Assembly: GCA_916700875.1 (NCBI GenBank)
Contig: CAKAKS010000062.1
Span: 19,086,626 to 19,150,625 of the forward strand
From: Sebastes aleutianus
Taxonomy: Eukaryota > Chordata > Actinopteri > Perciformes > Sebastidae
Direction: 5' to 3'
Length of the DNA: 64,000 nt
Shown: positions 1 through 9,773 of the stretch, one piece after another
How the letters are laid out: each line of letters opens with the position of its first letter
Numbering within the stretch: the stretch's first letter is position 1
Made by a program: the position numbers and the translations under genes
The notes under the pieces: model-generated
Databases searched by the model: none
What the model saw: only the letters and a program-made list of their open reading frames with translations
Told to the model about the DNA's origin: nothing

Positions 1-62
1 CATCGTGATGATAATGCTTATTGTGCAACAGCCGGTGCCACAGTTACAAGAATACTACATAC

Positions 63-199
63 GGAGCCGCTGAAGGTGAGGAAGGTCTTGACCAACTCGT
101 CCTCTGAGAAGAAGGGATGCCGTGCCACCAGGTTAATGAATCTGCCAAGAGCACGTCTCCTCCCTTCAATGAACTCACGCTCTGAGACGGAGGTCAGGA
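63..199 (-). CDS. snx8: snx8 coding exon 6 (PX C-terminal helices, residues 198-243)
   Basis: Acceptor CTGTCCACAG before 199 and donor GGCTCC|GTATGT after 63; 137 nt. It encodes SEREFIEGRRRALGRFINLV and ends FLTFSGS, nearly identical to the human PX end. It is the last snx8 exon in the window. Confidence 0.93.
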
Positions 200-3100
200 C
201 TGTGGACAGATACCAGGGAAACACTGTGAGCACTTTGACCAGGAGTGTTAACGTTGATAGAGTTGGGGCTTTAAACTATAAAGGTGTAGACGTTTGGCAT
301 AAACTAATGTGAAATCCATGTTTAAGGTCAATTTATATAATGTAGTATTTAAAATAAATAGAAATATCAAAGCAGAACACTGATTTTGTACGTCAAAGTC
401 TGATTACAGATGTTAGGGAACTACTGCATATGTGAAAATTAGGGCTGTCAAAGTTTAACGTGATAATAATGCGGTCCCTTGACCTCTGACCTAAAGATAT
501 GTGAATGAAAATGGGTTCTATGGGTACCCACGAGTCTCCCCTTTACAGACATGCCCACTTTATGATAATCACATGCAGTTTGGGGTAAGTCATAGTCAAG
601 TCAGCACACTGACACACTGACAGCTGTTGTTGCTTGTTGGGCTGCAGTTTGCCATGTTATGATTTGAGCATATTTTTTATGCTAAATGCAGTACCTGTGA
701 GGGTTTCTGGACAATATTTATCATTGTTTTGTGTTGTTAATTGATTTCCAATAATAAATATAAACATACATTTGCATAAAGCAGCATATTTGTCCACTCC
801 CATGCTGAAAAAGTATTAAATACTTCCACGAAGTGGCAGCGTCATCACGGTAAACAGTTATTGCCTTTCAGTGGCGATTTGAATGGATTATAGAATTTCA
901 ACATTTGCAATATAAATAAAACATGCTGTAACTTTCTGAATCTATTTTATGTTACATTTACTAGTCCATTCATATCGCCACTAACAGGCATTTATTGTTT
1001 ACCGTGATGGCGTTGCCACCTCATGACTTCCCGGCGCGTCCTCGCAATATGCAAGTACTGTACATGAGCAGGTTGCAGGATTTTTTCCATCATGTCATAT
1101 AGCCTCCCGAATAATATCAATGTTTTAAAAATGGCCGTTGTTCCCCTTTAAGGGTAGGATAGGTCGTCGGGCAGCGAGTCTTGTAAGAGTTTTTGCAATT
1201 TGTGGGCTACCTTCTAGACACAACCGTTATAGAGATGCAATGCTAAAATTGTCAGAGTGCTCTCTCCATTTACTGCATGTAAATGTACTGTTTTCAGAAT
1301 CGTATTGACATCCTGAAATACTCAAAATTCCTCTGCACATTACAGATAAAAATAAATAATCATATATATATATATATATATATATATTATACACACATTG
1401 AAGTAGATCTTGAGCTTTTATCAGTAGAATGAGTGTGAGTGTGTATGTAGACATAATTATCATTCCAAAGCTAGAATAAGTCATTTAGAACTCATTTTAT
1501 GCATCACTAGTTTCCTTGTTTCTCTCAGGCAATAACTTTGATGAATGGCGATGACTGTGTTTAAAACAATAGAGCCTGCAGGAACAGTTTGTATTAAATT
1601 AATCTTTATCAAGCAAAAAAAAAGCCCAGCTACCAGAAGCACCTGGATATTTACAACTGACCTTTCAGTGAAGCATATAAAGCGAAACAATGCTCTGGAA
1701 ACAATAATGGGTTCTGAAGGAATGATGCAGGAAATGGTGTAGACGGTGTAGATGTCAGAGTTCAGACAGAGTAACGTACCTCCCTTTAACATTCTTTTAG
1801 GTGGCAGCGCTGGCACAACTCTGTAGGCAAATCTCTGAAGCAAAACCTCATGGAAGACATCAAAATCACTGTAGCGCCGGTAAACTGATATTTTATAACG
1901 CTGAAAACAAAAAGCAGAGAGAAAAAAACAATCAGAAAATGGGCAAGAGCATGCAACATTAAGTTTTCTGTTGAAAAACTTAATAGTGGAAGGTAAATCT
2001 GTACTTTTCTTGTAGTCTGTAAACGTTTACTCAACAAAAAACCATTGGCACTATTGTAACAACAGCCCCAGAGTAAATGATGCAATGCACACATGATTGA
2101 GAAATGAGAAGTTAAGTGAGAAGAATATAAATGATTCATTGCCAGTGTCATCAAAGTAACGGTAAGACAAACATGAAGAATACTGCACCACTTTTCTTGT
2201 TGTTGAGGTTATTCTAACACAATCCTTTACATGCAGTGGGGTTTTTATGGGATGCCTTGCCTGGCTGGTGACCTGGTACTCCACATGTTTGAGGAACAAG
2301 CCCTTCTTCTCGGGTATGAGCTCCAGCTGGACCGTGTCCCTGACCAGCAGTTTGTCCAGCGTCTGGGACATGGTCAGAACGTCCTCCTGAGCCGGCTGCA
2401 TCCTCAACGCGTTCAGGTCCCTCGGCTCCCCGAGCTGAGGTTTAGGTAACTCTGTCAAACACATAACCAGCACCAACTTCTAATATTAGCTTTTTTAGTA
2501 TTAAATCAATACAACTAGAATCAAATGAATTTCATAACTGTGAGGAATGCTGGTGTTAAAACCACTTTTCTCTTTTCTCAGATTACTACGTGTCTCACTC
2601 TGTTTGTCTTTAGCTAGGCCGGTATTGTGCATGGTATCTGTTATTCATGCCCTTTCAGCGCATTCCAAGAAGGTCATGAATTGAATGTAATGTACTGCGA
2701 CAAATGCAAAAAAACTTGTTCTTGCGCAGATGAGGAAGTGGCATGCAGCTAGCTGGCCACACCTGAAATAACACAGAGAGCCTTAAATAATCACAGAAGG
2801 TTGGGAATGAATCTCAAGCCAGCATAATGGCTACCTCTATGAAAACCATGAAACTCCCCCCTATCATCTTCCCACTGTGAGACGAGTGAAAGAATGCAAC
2901 ACTTGAACACAGCGAAAGCTTCTCTAAATCTGATTTAAATCAAAATTCTGGGTTTTCTTTTGTTGGGAAAGAAACTAAATGTATGTGACAAAAATGTATA
3001 TTTTTGTACAAATACATTATATATAAATACTCCCACATGTCCCTCTGTTACTTTATAATGATTACGATAGTATACAGTGTATCTAATTGAAAACAATAGG

Positions 3101-6035
3101 TGGTTGTATCCCAGTAGAGAACTTCTGTTAGGAAGGAAACCTTGAGTCTATAAAAGAGTGACATTTGCCCTGTACAGATGAAATGTGTTAACAGATGGAG
3201 GACAGCTGAGGTTGCCCTCAGACACACAGAGGAATCATCAAGCTACTCATTAAGCAAAAACTTTACAGCTCTGCTGTCACCGTCACGCTGTCACCTACCT
3301 TGTATGCAGTTCTCCAAGAGTTTGGGGCTTGGTTGCTTTCCTTGCTGAGCAAGCGCAATCAAGGCGAGCGCTTTATAGAGTGACAACTTGCTCAGGAATC
3401 CATCTGTGTAGTCGACATGCTCAGCAATCTGAGAAGGACAGAGACAATAATGACATCAAGGTCACCGTTTTTCAGTCCAAGATCCAAATTCAACTGTGGC
3501 TTGCATTCCTCTACGCGAGAAAGTGCTCACTAGACACAAAGGCGATGATACGCTGAGCGGTCAGGAAACGGGAAATTCTACTGACCTATGACAGATATTA
3601 CACACTCACAGAAATTTCATAACACCAATGTGTTATAGCATTAGCTCACATCTCAGCATTAAAGGAACCAAATCTGACAGATTGTGAATGATGTAAAGCA
3701 CAAGTCTTTAACAATCTGCTAGCCTACACAAAGCTTTTTGATAAGACATTATACCCATATCTACATTATCTGTATTGCCTAATATACATTTACCAAACAA
3801 TATCTTATCAGAGTCAAACAAATATTTGCACAAGGGTATCATACAGTCAAGTGTTTAACTCCTCGACCTTTTATATTTACCAATCAATAATTATTTCTAG
3901 GGCTGTCAACCGATTCAAATATTTAATCGTGATTAATCGCACATTTTTTATCTGTTCAAAATGTACCTTAAAGGGAGATTTGTCAAATATTTAATACTCT
4001 TGATTTGTCAAGTATTTAATACTCAAAAATCAATTAACAACACAAAACAATGACAAATATTGGTCAGAAACCCTCACAGGTACTGCATTCAGCATAAAAA
4101 GATATGCTCAAATCACAACATGGCAAACTGCAGCCCAACAGGCAACAACAGCTGTCAGTGTGTCAGTGTGCTGACTTGACTATGACTTGCCCTAAACTGA
4201 GACAAGTCATAGTCTTGTGATTATATATAGATAGTGATAGTCATAGATAGTGATGATCATAAAATAGTCGTGTCTGTGAAGGGGAGACTCGTGGGTACCC
4301 ATAGAACCCATTTTCATTCACATATCTTGAGGTCAGAGGTCAATGGACCCCTTGGAAAAAGGCCATGCCAGTTTTTCCTCGCCAAATTTTAGCGTAAGTT
4401 TGGAGTGTTATTTAGCCTCCTTCCCGACAAGTTAGTATGACATGGTTGGTACCAATGGATTCCTTAGGTTTTTTAGTTTCATATGGTGCCAGTACGAATT
4501 TGCCTTAACACATTATTATCGTGTTAACTTTGGCAGCCCTAATTATTATCATATTCCATCCACTTGTCACCCTGAAGCCTCGAGTCTATGTGAGCCAGTA
4601 AGTGTATATAAAATGTATGTGACTGAATGGATGGATCAGATAAACAAGGTATATACATAATAGCAAGCTGTATCAGGCAGAAGCAGAAAGTGATACTTCT
4701 TTGAAAATGTAATTTACTGTTGTTTATGGAGGGTGCTGCCATCTGTATCTTTACAATCAAACTACAGTTGTATAACAGACTTTTATAGACTTTTAATTGC
4801 TGCAGCCTCTTGATAAGTGTGAACCCCTTCTCACCTGGCCTAAAACCGCCTTGGAGAGATCGGTCCTTTGGAGCAACCGCTGAAAAACTTCAACCTGCAC
4901 TCTCTCATCTGTCCTAGAGCGGATGGCCTCATATACTTCCCTGTAATAGGCAGGAACTGAGCCTAAAAAGAGGGACGACAACCTCCATAGCATCACAACC
5001 ACCCAAGTGTAAGAAATATTTGATCAGCAGCAGCATAAAGCAGCAAAAATATATTTACATTTGGATCTTACTTTACATCAGCGGTACTCAAAACTGAAGT
5101 TATTCTATCACCTTTTATAAGACTACTCATTTTATTTCCCATCATATGACTTTTATATTATCCCAACACAAGACTGCACAGTTTGGCTCTGATCATTTCA
5201 AGGTATCCAAAACAGACAACCTTAGAGATTCAGTACATTATCATAGCTTTACAGTAGTCAATGGCAGATAGGATGAATATATGAAATCTGGGTACTAATT
5301 TATATGCTGCTAAAGTACTGCAATGCACAACCGACTGTATTTCACATGGCAGGGAAAAAAGCAGCAAAGATATCTTTACATTTGGATCTTACTTTACATC
5401 AGCGGTACTCAAAACTGAGGTTATTTTATCACCTTTTATACCACTACTCATTTTATTTCCCATCATATGACTTTATATTATCCCAACACAGATTGCAGTT
5501 TTTCTCTGATCATTTCAAGGTATCCAAAACAGACAACCTTAGAGATTCAGTAAATTATCATAGCTTTACAGTAGGATAGGATGGCAGATAGGATGAATAT
5601 ATGAAATCTGGGTACTAACTAATACGCTGCTAAGTACTGCAATGCACGATTGTATTTCACGTGGCAGGAAAAAAAGCATCAAAACTTTCATAAACCGTTT
5701 GCACCCCGGTAATATCTTTAACAGCACTGTTACTGTAGCTCAAGAAATCATTAATAGGACAATCGAAATAAGATCAACAACTCATGGAGGGGTTTTAAGA
5801 TGGAGCAACTTCATTTTGAGATCTTTATGTACCCAAAAGTTCTCATTGGTTAGTTCACATCGCGACAAGAAATATCCACGTTTAAAAGCATCTAATACAA
5901 TGTTTTTTTAGTCTGGCTTGACACTGCAACCCCAAAACAAGAACAACAAAGTGATTTGGAAATGATATGTCAACATTATGTTAAGAAGAGTACAAGAAGT
6001 TTTCGCACCGTACCTTCATTGATCTCTGCTGCCAT
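63..6035 (-). CDS. snx8: Sorting nexin 8, N-terminal part (6 exons, gene continues off the left edge)
   Basis: SNX8 is a PX-BAR sorting nexin that binds phosphoinositides on early endosomes and helps endosome-to-Golgi retrieval (known of the family; yeast counterpart Mvp1). Exons read on the minus strand: 6014-6035, 4835-4962, 3299-3428, 2261-2451, 1780-1900, 63-199. All phases join (729 nt, 243 codons). The start is MAAEINEG. Residues 9-93 form an EH-like helical region (VPAYYREVYEAIRSR onward, then DYTDGFLS). Residues about 119-243 are the PX domain, with LIPEKKGLFLKHVEY, the phosphoinositide-binding RRYSDF at 165-170, the PALPPKR loop near 187-193 and the RRRALGRFINLVARHP helix. The frame ends in FLTFSGS at a GTATGT donor, so the end of PX and the BAR region lie outside the window. 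One intron uses a GC donor. Recognition is from motifs and remembered human SNX8; which fish paralogue (a or b) cannot be decided. Confidence 0.93.
440..826. mobile_element. hAT-type MITE family 'TAGGGCTGTCAA', copy 1 (internally deleted, right end lost)
   Basis: It opens with TAGGGCTGTCAAAG and shares long stretches (TGGGTACCCACGAGTCTCCC, CAGACATGCCCACTTTATGA) with the copies at 3898, 15682, 33413 and 45043. About 200 bp after the first 40 are missing relative to the copy at 45043. Homology stops at AGTATTAAATACTT, where a different foldback repeat begins. Confidence 0.75.
826..1150. mobile_element. Foldback MITE interrupting the preceding repeat
   Basis: Arms 833-890 and 961-1019 are inverted copies of each other, about 85-90% alike by eye (GTGGCAGCGTCATCACGGTA against its complement near 1000-1019). 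The loop is about 70 bp and AT-rich. It abuts the truncated MITE copy, which suggests a later insertion. The outer ends are not certain. Confidence 0.6.
1156..1229. repeat. Fragment of the foldback repeat seen complete at 60726-60905
   Basis: GTAGGATAGGTCGTCGGGCA ... CTTCTAGACACAAC matches the right half of the element near 60.8 kb with scattered mismatches. Confidence 0.55.
1362..1389. repeat. (AT)n microsatellite
   Basis: Uninterrupted AT alternation of about 28 bp in an snx8 intron. Confidence 0.95.
1780..1900 (-). CDS. snx8: snx8 coding exon 5 (PX core, residues 158-197)
   Basis: Acceptor TTGTTTTCAG before 1900 and donor GGGAG|GTACGT after 1780; 121 nt. It encodes RYKISVYRRYSDF, with the phosphoinositide-binding arginine motif, and PALPPKRMLKG, the proline loop of PX domains. 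Confidence 0.92.
2261..2451 (-). CDS. snx8: snx8 coding exon 4 (linker and start of PX, residues 94-157)
   Basis: Acceptor TTTGACAG before 2451; 191 nt. It encodes a linker and then DTVQLELIPEKKGLFLKHVE followed by YQVTSQ. The base after 2261 starts GCAAGG, not GT, so the donor is GC type. Using it gives the same number of residues as human SNX8 across the junction. A GT donor 12 nt upstream (CAG|GTCACC) would stay in frame and remove VTSQ. Confidence 0.88.
3299..3428 (-). CDS. snx8: snx8 coding exon 3 (EH-like part 2, residues 51-93)
   Basis: Acceptor TTCTCAG before 3428 and donor CAAG|GTAGGT after 3299; 130 nt. It encodes IAEHVDYTDGFLSKLSLYKA and then a helix ending NCIQ. The DYTDGFLS loop sits where an EH domain would have its D-x-D-G-x-hydrophobic loop. 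Confidence 0.9.
3898..4541. mobile_element. hAT-type MITE family, copy 2 (near full length)
   Basis: Starts TAGGGCTGTCAACCGATT and ends TTTGGCAGCCCTA. The flanking 8-mers attatttc (3890-3897) and attattat (4542-4549) match at 6 of 8 positions, compatible with a decayed hAT target duplication. It is about 640 bp with no coding capacity. Confidence 0.8.
4835..4962 (-). CDS. snx8: snx8 coding exon 2 (EH-like part 1, residues 8-50)
   Basis: Acceptor CTTTTTAG before 4962 and donor CAG|GTGAGA after 4835. The exon is 128 nt, entered at phase 1 and left at phase 0. It ends TDLSKAVLGQ, which resembles the loop leading into the second half of an EH domain. Confidence 0.9.
5039..5685. repeat. Tandem duplication of a ~320-bp unit in an snx8 intron
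   Basis: Unit 1 (about 5039-5358) and unit 2 (about 5359-5685) share long identical blocks such as CATTTGGATCTTACTTTACA and CAAAACAGACAACCTTAGAG in the same order, with small indels. It looks like a local segmental duplication, not a known transposon. Confidence 0.85.
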
Positions 6036-6080
6036 GGTTCAGACTGTCATGTGAGCGCAAGAGCACCTCCATGTGATTTC
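6014..6080 (-). CDS. snx8: snx8 first coding exon with 5' UTR part
   Basis: Acceptor TTTTCTGCAG precedes 6080. The exon has 45 nt of 5' UTR (6036-6080), ATG at 6033-6035, seven codons (MAAEINE) and one base before the GTACGG donor at 6013. An acceptor upstream of the ATG means at least one further non-coding exon lies between 6082 and about 8.2 kb; I could not place it. Confidence 0.88.
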
Positions 6081-6689
6081 CTGCAGAAAAGAAAAAAAAC
6101 ACCAAGTAATTTATTTCTTAAAGTTGTAGTGAGCGCTGGTTAAAGTCCAAGTTGTTGAAGTGAGCAGTATAAGCTGACACTTGCATGCACTGGCAGCTGA
6201 TGAGTATGTGTCATGTCCTGCAGTAATCTAAACTAACCAATGTTGAAGGAGTGAAGAAGGTGTTTGTCATCAAAGCAGCTCAATTGGGAGGCTTTTTCAA
6301 TGCAGTCACAACATAATCTGGGAAATATAGTCTTATTAAAAACAGTTAATTTCCTGATTTCACTTTTGCAAGTTAATTTAACTTTATGTTCTTCAAATTG
6401 TCTAACGCTGCCTTTAAGTACTATTTCTAAAAGTTGTAAATATGACTTGCTCGATATTTAAATTGCCACGAAGAGTATTTTGCAGATTTAAAATCAACCG
6501 GCACAGCTATATAATATATAAATGGGCATTTTAATTTACCTGTTATGGTTTGTTATGCACATCTAAGCCTGTCTGTTGCATAAATATTAAGACTGACTTA
6601 GTTTGAGGTAAGAAAGTTAACCATCCTCTCCTCCTGGCTCAGCCTGAGTTGAGAGCTTTGTTGCTATGGCAACAATCTGCTAGAAGGTC

Positions 6690-7760
6690 ATTTAGCTATC
6701 TGTTAACTATTTCAACTGTTTATCCTTTACTTTTAACTATGTTTTAGCTATTTCAACCATTTATCAATTACTTTTAGCTAACTATTAGTTAACTATTTCA
6801 ATTGTTTACCCATTACTATTAGCTAAGTTTTAGCTATTTAAACCATTTATCCATTACTTTTAGCTAATGTTAACTATTTCAACTGTTTATCCATTAACGT
6901 TACTTTTATCTATTGTTTCTATTTTCTCCAATACTTGTGTGGTGAATGGATGTATTAAAGGTGCGGTGTGGTGTCGCTGGTTGATGTTGCATCCGCCATT
7001 TTTCAGTCTTACATTAGTCACTCATATGAAAGCTTTATGCATCAGATACATATAATAGTGGAGCGGATAACATCCATTTTTCAATCAAATCGTGCAAATA
7101 GTGATACAAGCACCAAATTTGGCATGACGATTGCCGAGGGGTCACTTAAGCAAATATAAACGATTGGCCACTTGAAAGTCCAAGATAGCGGCCATTTTTC
7201 AAGATGGCCGCCAAATTGACCTGCCCATAATGATTTATCTCATAGAAATGAATCTACTTGATCGATTTGAGTGATCCTGGTGTCAAATTATGTTTTCTGG
7301 CATGCTGGATCTAATTTTGATAGTTTTAACAATTTTAACTGCAATATGGCGGCCATTTGTTTTAAGATGGCTGTCAAATTTACTCGCAGAGAATGTTTTT
7401 CTTAATAATCTTAATAGCTCATTTTTAGCCAACTATTTAAACCATTTATCCATTACTTTTAGCTAATGTTAACTATTTCAACTGTTTATCCATTACTTTT
7501 AGCTAATGTTAACTATTTAAACCATTTATCCATTACTTTTAGCAAATTTTTAGCTTACTATTTCAACTGTTTACCCTTTCCTTTTAACTAAGTATTAGCT
7601 ATTTTAACCATTTATCCATTACTTTTAGCTAATGTTAACTATTTCAACTGTTTGACCATTACATTTAGCTAATATTTAGCTAAATATTTCAACCATGTAT
7701 CCATTACTTTTAGCTAACTAGTTCAACTGTTTATCCATTAACGTTACTTTTATCTTTTAT
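6690..7760. repeat. Degenerate tandem repeat block split by an unrelated ~500-bp segment
   Basis: About 40-50-bp units built on CATTTATCCATTACTTTTAG and CTAATGTTAACTATTTCAAC fill 6690-6915 and 7425-7760. The middle (about 6960-7380) carries alternating 'GGCGGCCATTTT' and 'AAGATGGCCGCC' motifs in both orientations, a repeat type seen in fish genomes. Both blocks end ATCCATTAACGTTACTTTTA, so the segment may itself be duplicated. Confidence 0.7.
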
Positions 7761-8008
7761 TTTAATTTTTGTTATTTTTATTTTTATTTTTATTTTTGTT
7801 TATAGCTTATTTTGTATATTGTATATTCTTAAAATTTCAATTTTTTTTATTCTATTTTATTCTAACGTTTTTATCTATTCTTTTGTTATTATACTGTTTG
7901 ACTTGCACCAACATAACCAAAGCAAATTCCTAGTGTAAATCTCTTACACCTGGCAATAAACACAATTCTGATTCTGATTCTGATTCTGATTCTGATTCTG
8001 ATTCTGAT
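7740..8008 (+). mobile_element. LINE 3' tail ending in (ATTCTG)n
   Basis: A T-rich tail, then TGCACCAACATAACCAAAGC, a GGCAATAAA motif, and seven to eight ATTCTG repeats (7964-8008). This is the usual shape of 5'-truncated fish LINE ends. No reverse transcriptase is left. Confidence 0.6.
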
Positions 8009-8169
8009 CTATTGTTTTATGCCAGACATCACTGAATTCACCACCTGGTTCAATAAATGCTGTTGACAAGTAGTTTTAATATTTCCGACACTACCTGAAC
8101 GTCTCATTAGCTCAACAACGTGGATCCTCTGGGTGGCGCTACTTGGCCATTCTTTATGCCGGTAAAGGG

Positions 8170-8518
8170 TGAGTGAGGTGGGCTAGTGCGTGCGGACCGG
8201 GCCGGGTGGACTACCAGCTGGGTGTATGTCGAGAACAGTCCCCCAGTCTCTCTCTACACTCAATAACTGGATGGAGGTTACAATCTGAGGATCTGTTTTG
8301 GTGGAATAAAACAGAAACAAAGAGGAACCAGGGGATTACCAACCTACTAAAGAAAACAGGATGTAACAAACCGCAGAGCAGAATGTCAAAGTGGAACAAA
8401 AGAGACTTCTTCTTGGTTGTTATTCTCCTCCGTGATCCGAGTCTCAGCGGACTGACTGAACTAACCAGCAGCTAACCTGGCTAACGTTAGCTGAGTTAAC
8501 GCTACAGCTACATTACAG
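8170..8518 (+). promoter_or_regulatory. ttyh3: Probable ttyh3 promoter / first non-coding exon
   Basis: The stretch is GC-richer than its surroundings near 8173-8240 and ends CATTACAG|GTATAT at 8518, a good donor facing the acceptor at 8957. No start codon opens a long frame. The transcription start was not identified, so the left boundary is a guess. Confidence 0.4.
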
Positions 8519-8957
8519 GTATATAACAAGCTTTAAAATCGTACTATTTTATATAGAAAGTGTTAAATGTACCACGGTAATCGAGAGTCTTTAAAGCTAA
8601 CATTACAACCAGATCATCGCCTTGGTAACAAGTTGACATGGTAACAAGCTAACTAGCTTCAGGTCGCCCAAGCTACTGTGATGTCAAGATAGCGAGCTAT
8701 TCTTGTCGTAATTAGTATGTATACTAAATGTTATAATGTAGTATGGACAGCTGTTAAATGATGTATTGATTTAGATGAATAATTATATATTATTCAGTCA
8801 AACTAACACTTATAACTTGTGCTATATCTAAAGCTAGCTAGCTTAATAACTTGCTAGATGAGCAACACTGCTTTTTGTTTTTGATGTTTTCATCTTGGAT
8901 ACAGACAGACTTTATGACTTTATGACTTTATCCCCCTTCTCTGTGTGTTTTTTACAG

Positions 8958-9150
8958 CTTCCAGCATCCTTTGCTTGCCTATATTTGGTGAGTGGATCTC
9001 ATCATTGACATTATTAGCTCAGCCATGGCAGCAGTGGTGAGCTACTCTCCACCATGGTGGGTGAACCTTCTGCACAGACTTCCCCATTTCAACCTCATGT
9101 TCGAGCAAACGAGCAGTGATTTCCAACCTGAGGACTGGACATATCAACAG
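8958..9150 (+). CDS. ttyh3: ttyh3 coding exon 1 with 5' UTR part (residues 1-42)
   Basis: Acceptor TGTTTTTTACAG ends at 8957; the 5' UTR is 8958-9024. ATG at 9025 has a Kozak-like context (CAGCCATGG). It encodes MAAVVSYSPPWWVNLLHRLP and ends ...WTYQQ at the donor CAG|GTAAAT. Confidence 0.93.
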
Positions 9151-9729
9151 GTAAATACCTCACTCACTAACCCCCTTTTGCCATGTATCAAAAAGACCCT
9201 AGAAGTTATTAATCCATGTCATCCTACAACATGTTTGTTTCAGTGTTTAGTTTCGGTTCAGTGTCCACCTTCTGGAGCAGGATAATAAGGAGATATCTCA
9301 ACACTTTCTCCAAGTCTGTAGCCTTAAATTTAAGTTAAAATCCATTAGTATGTCTCATTCTTCAGTGACAGATGACCTGTCTGCACCTGTTCCACCTCTT
9401 CACCTTTTGATCCATGTCACCATCTGTGTGTGTAGCTGTTATATCCATGTCTTGACCTTTGCCAGACACCAACCAGCTGGCATCGTATAGTTAATTTTTA
9501 ACAGTCTCTTCTGCACTATATTCACTTTTTTTAATAGTCGTGTATCACAGCTGTTACCCTGCACTATATTCAGTTTTAACAGTTTTCATCATCTCCTTGT
9601 ATTTTTATATCTGGTATATTTTTTTGTACTTTGCCTTACTAACTTTTTTACTGCCTTTTGACTAACATGTTTTGCACTATGGAACTGTGATGCTGGAAAC
9701 TTGAATTTCCCTCGGGATTAATAAAGTTA

Positions 9730-9773
<44 letters not shown>

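Larger units (their letters stand above)
200..6013 (-). other. snx8: snx8 introns
   Basis: Introns are 200-1779, 1901-2260, 2452-3298, 3429-4834 and 4963-6013. They hold two copies of a hAT-type MITE (440-826 and 3898-4541), a foldback element (about 826-1150), a short (AT)n tract (1362-1389) and a tandem duplication (5039-5685). No other coding sequence was seen. Confidence 0.8.
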
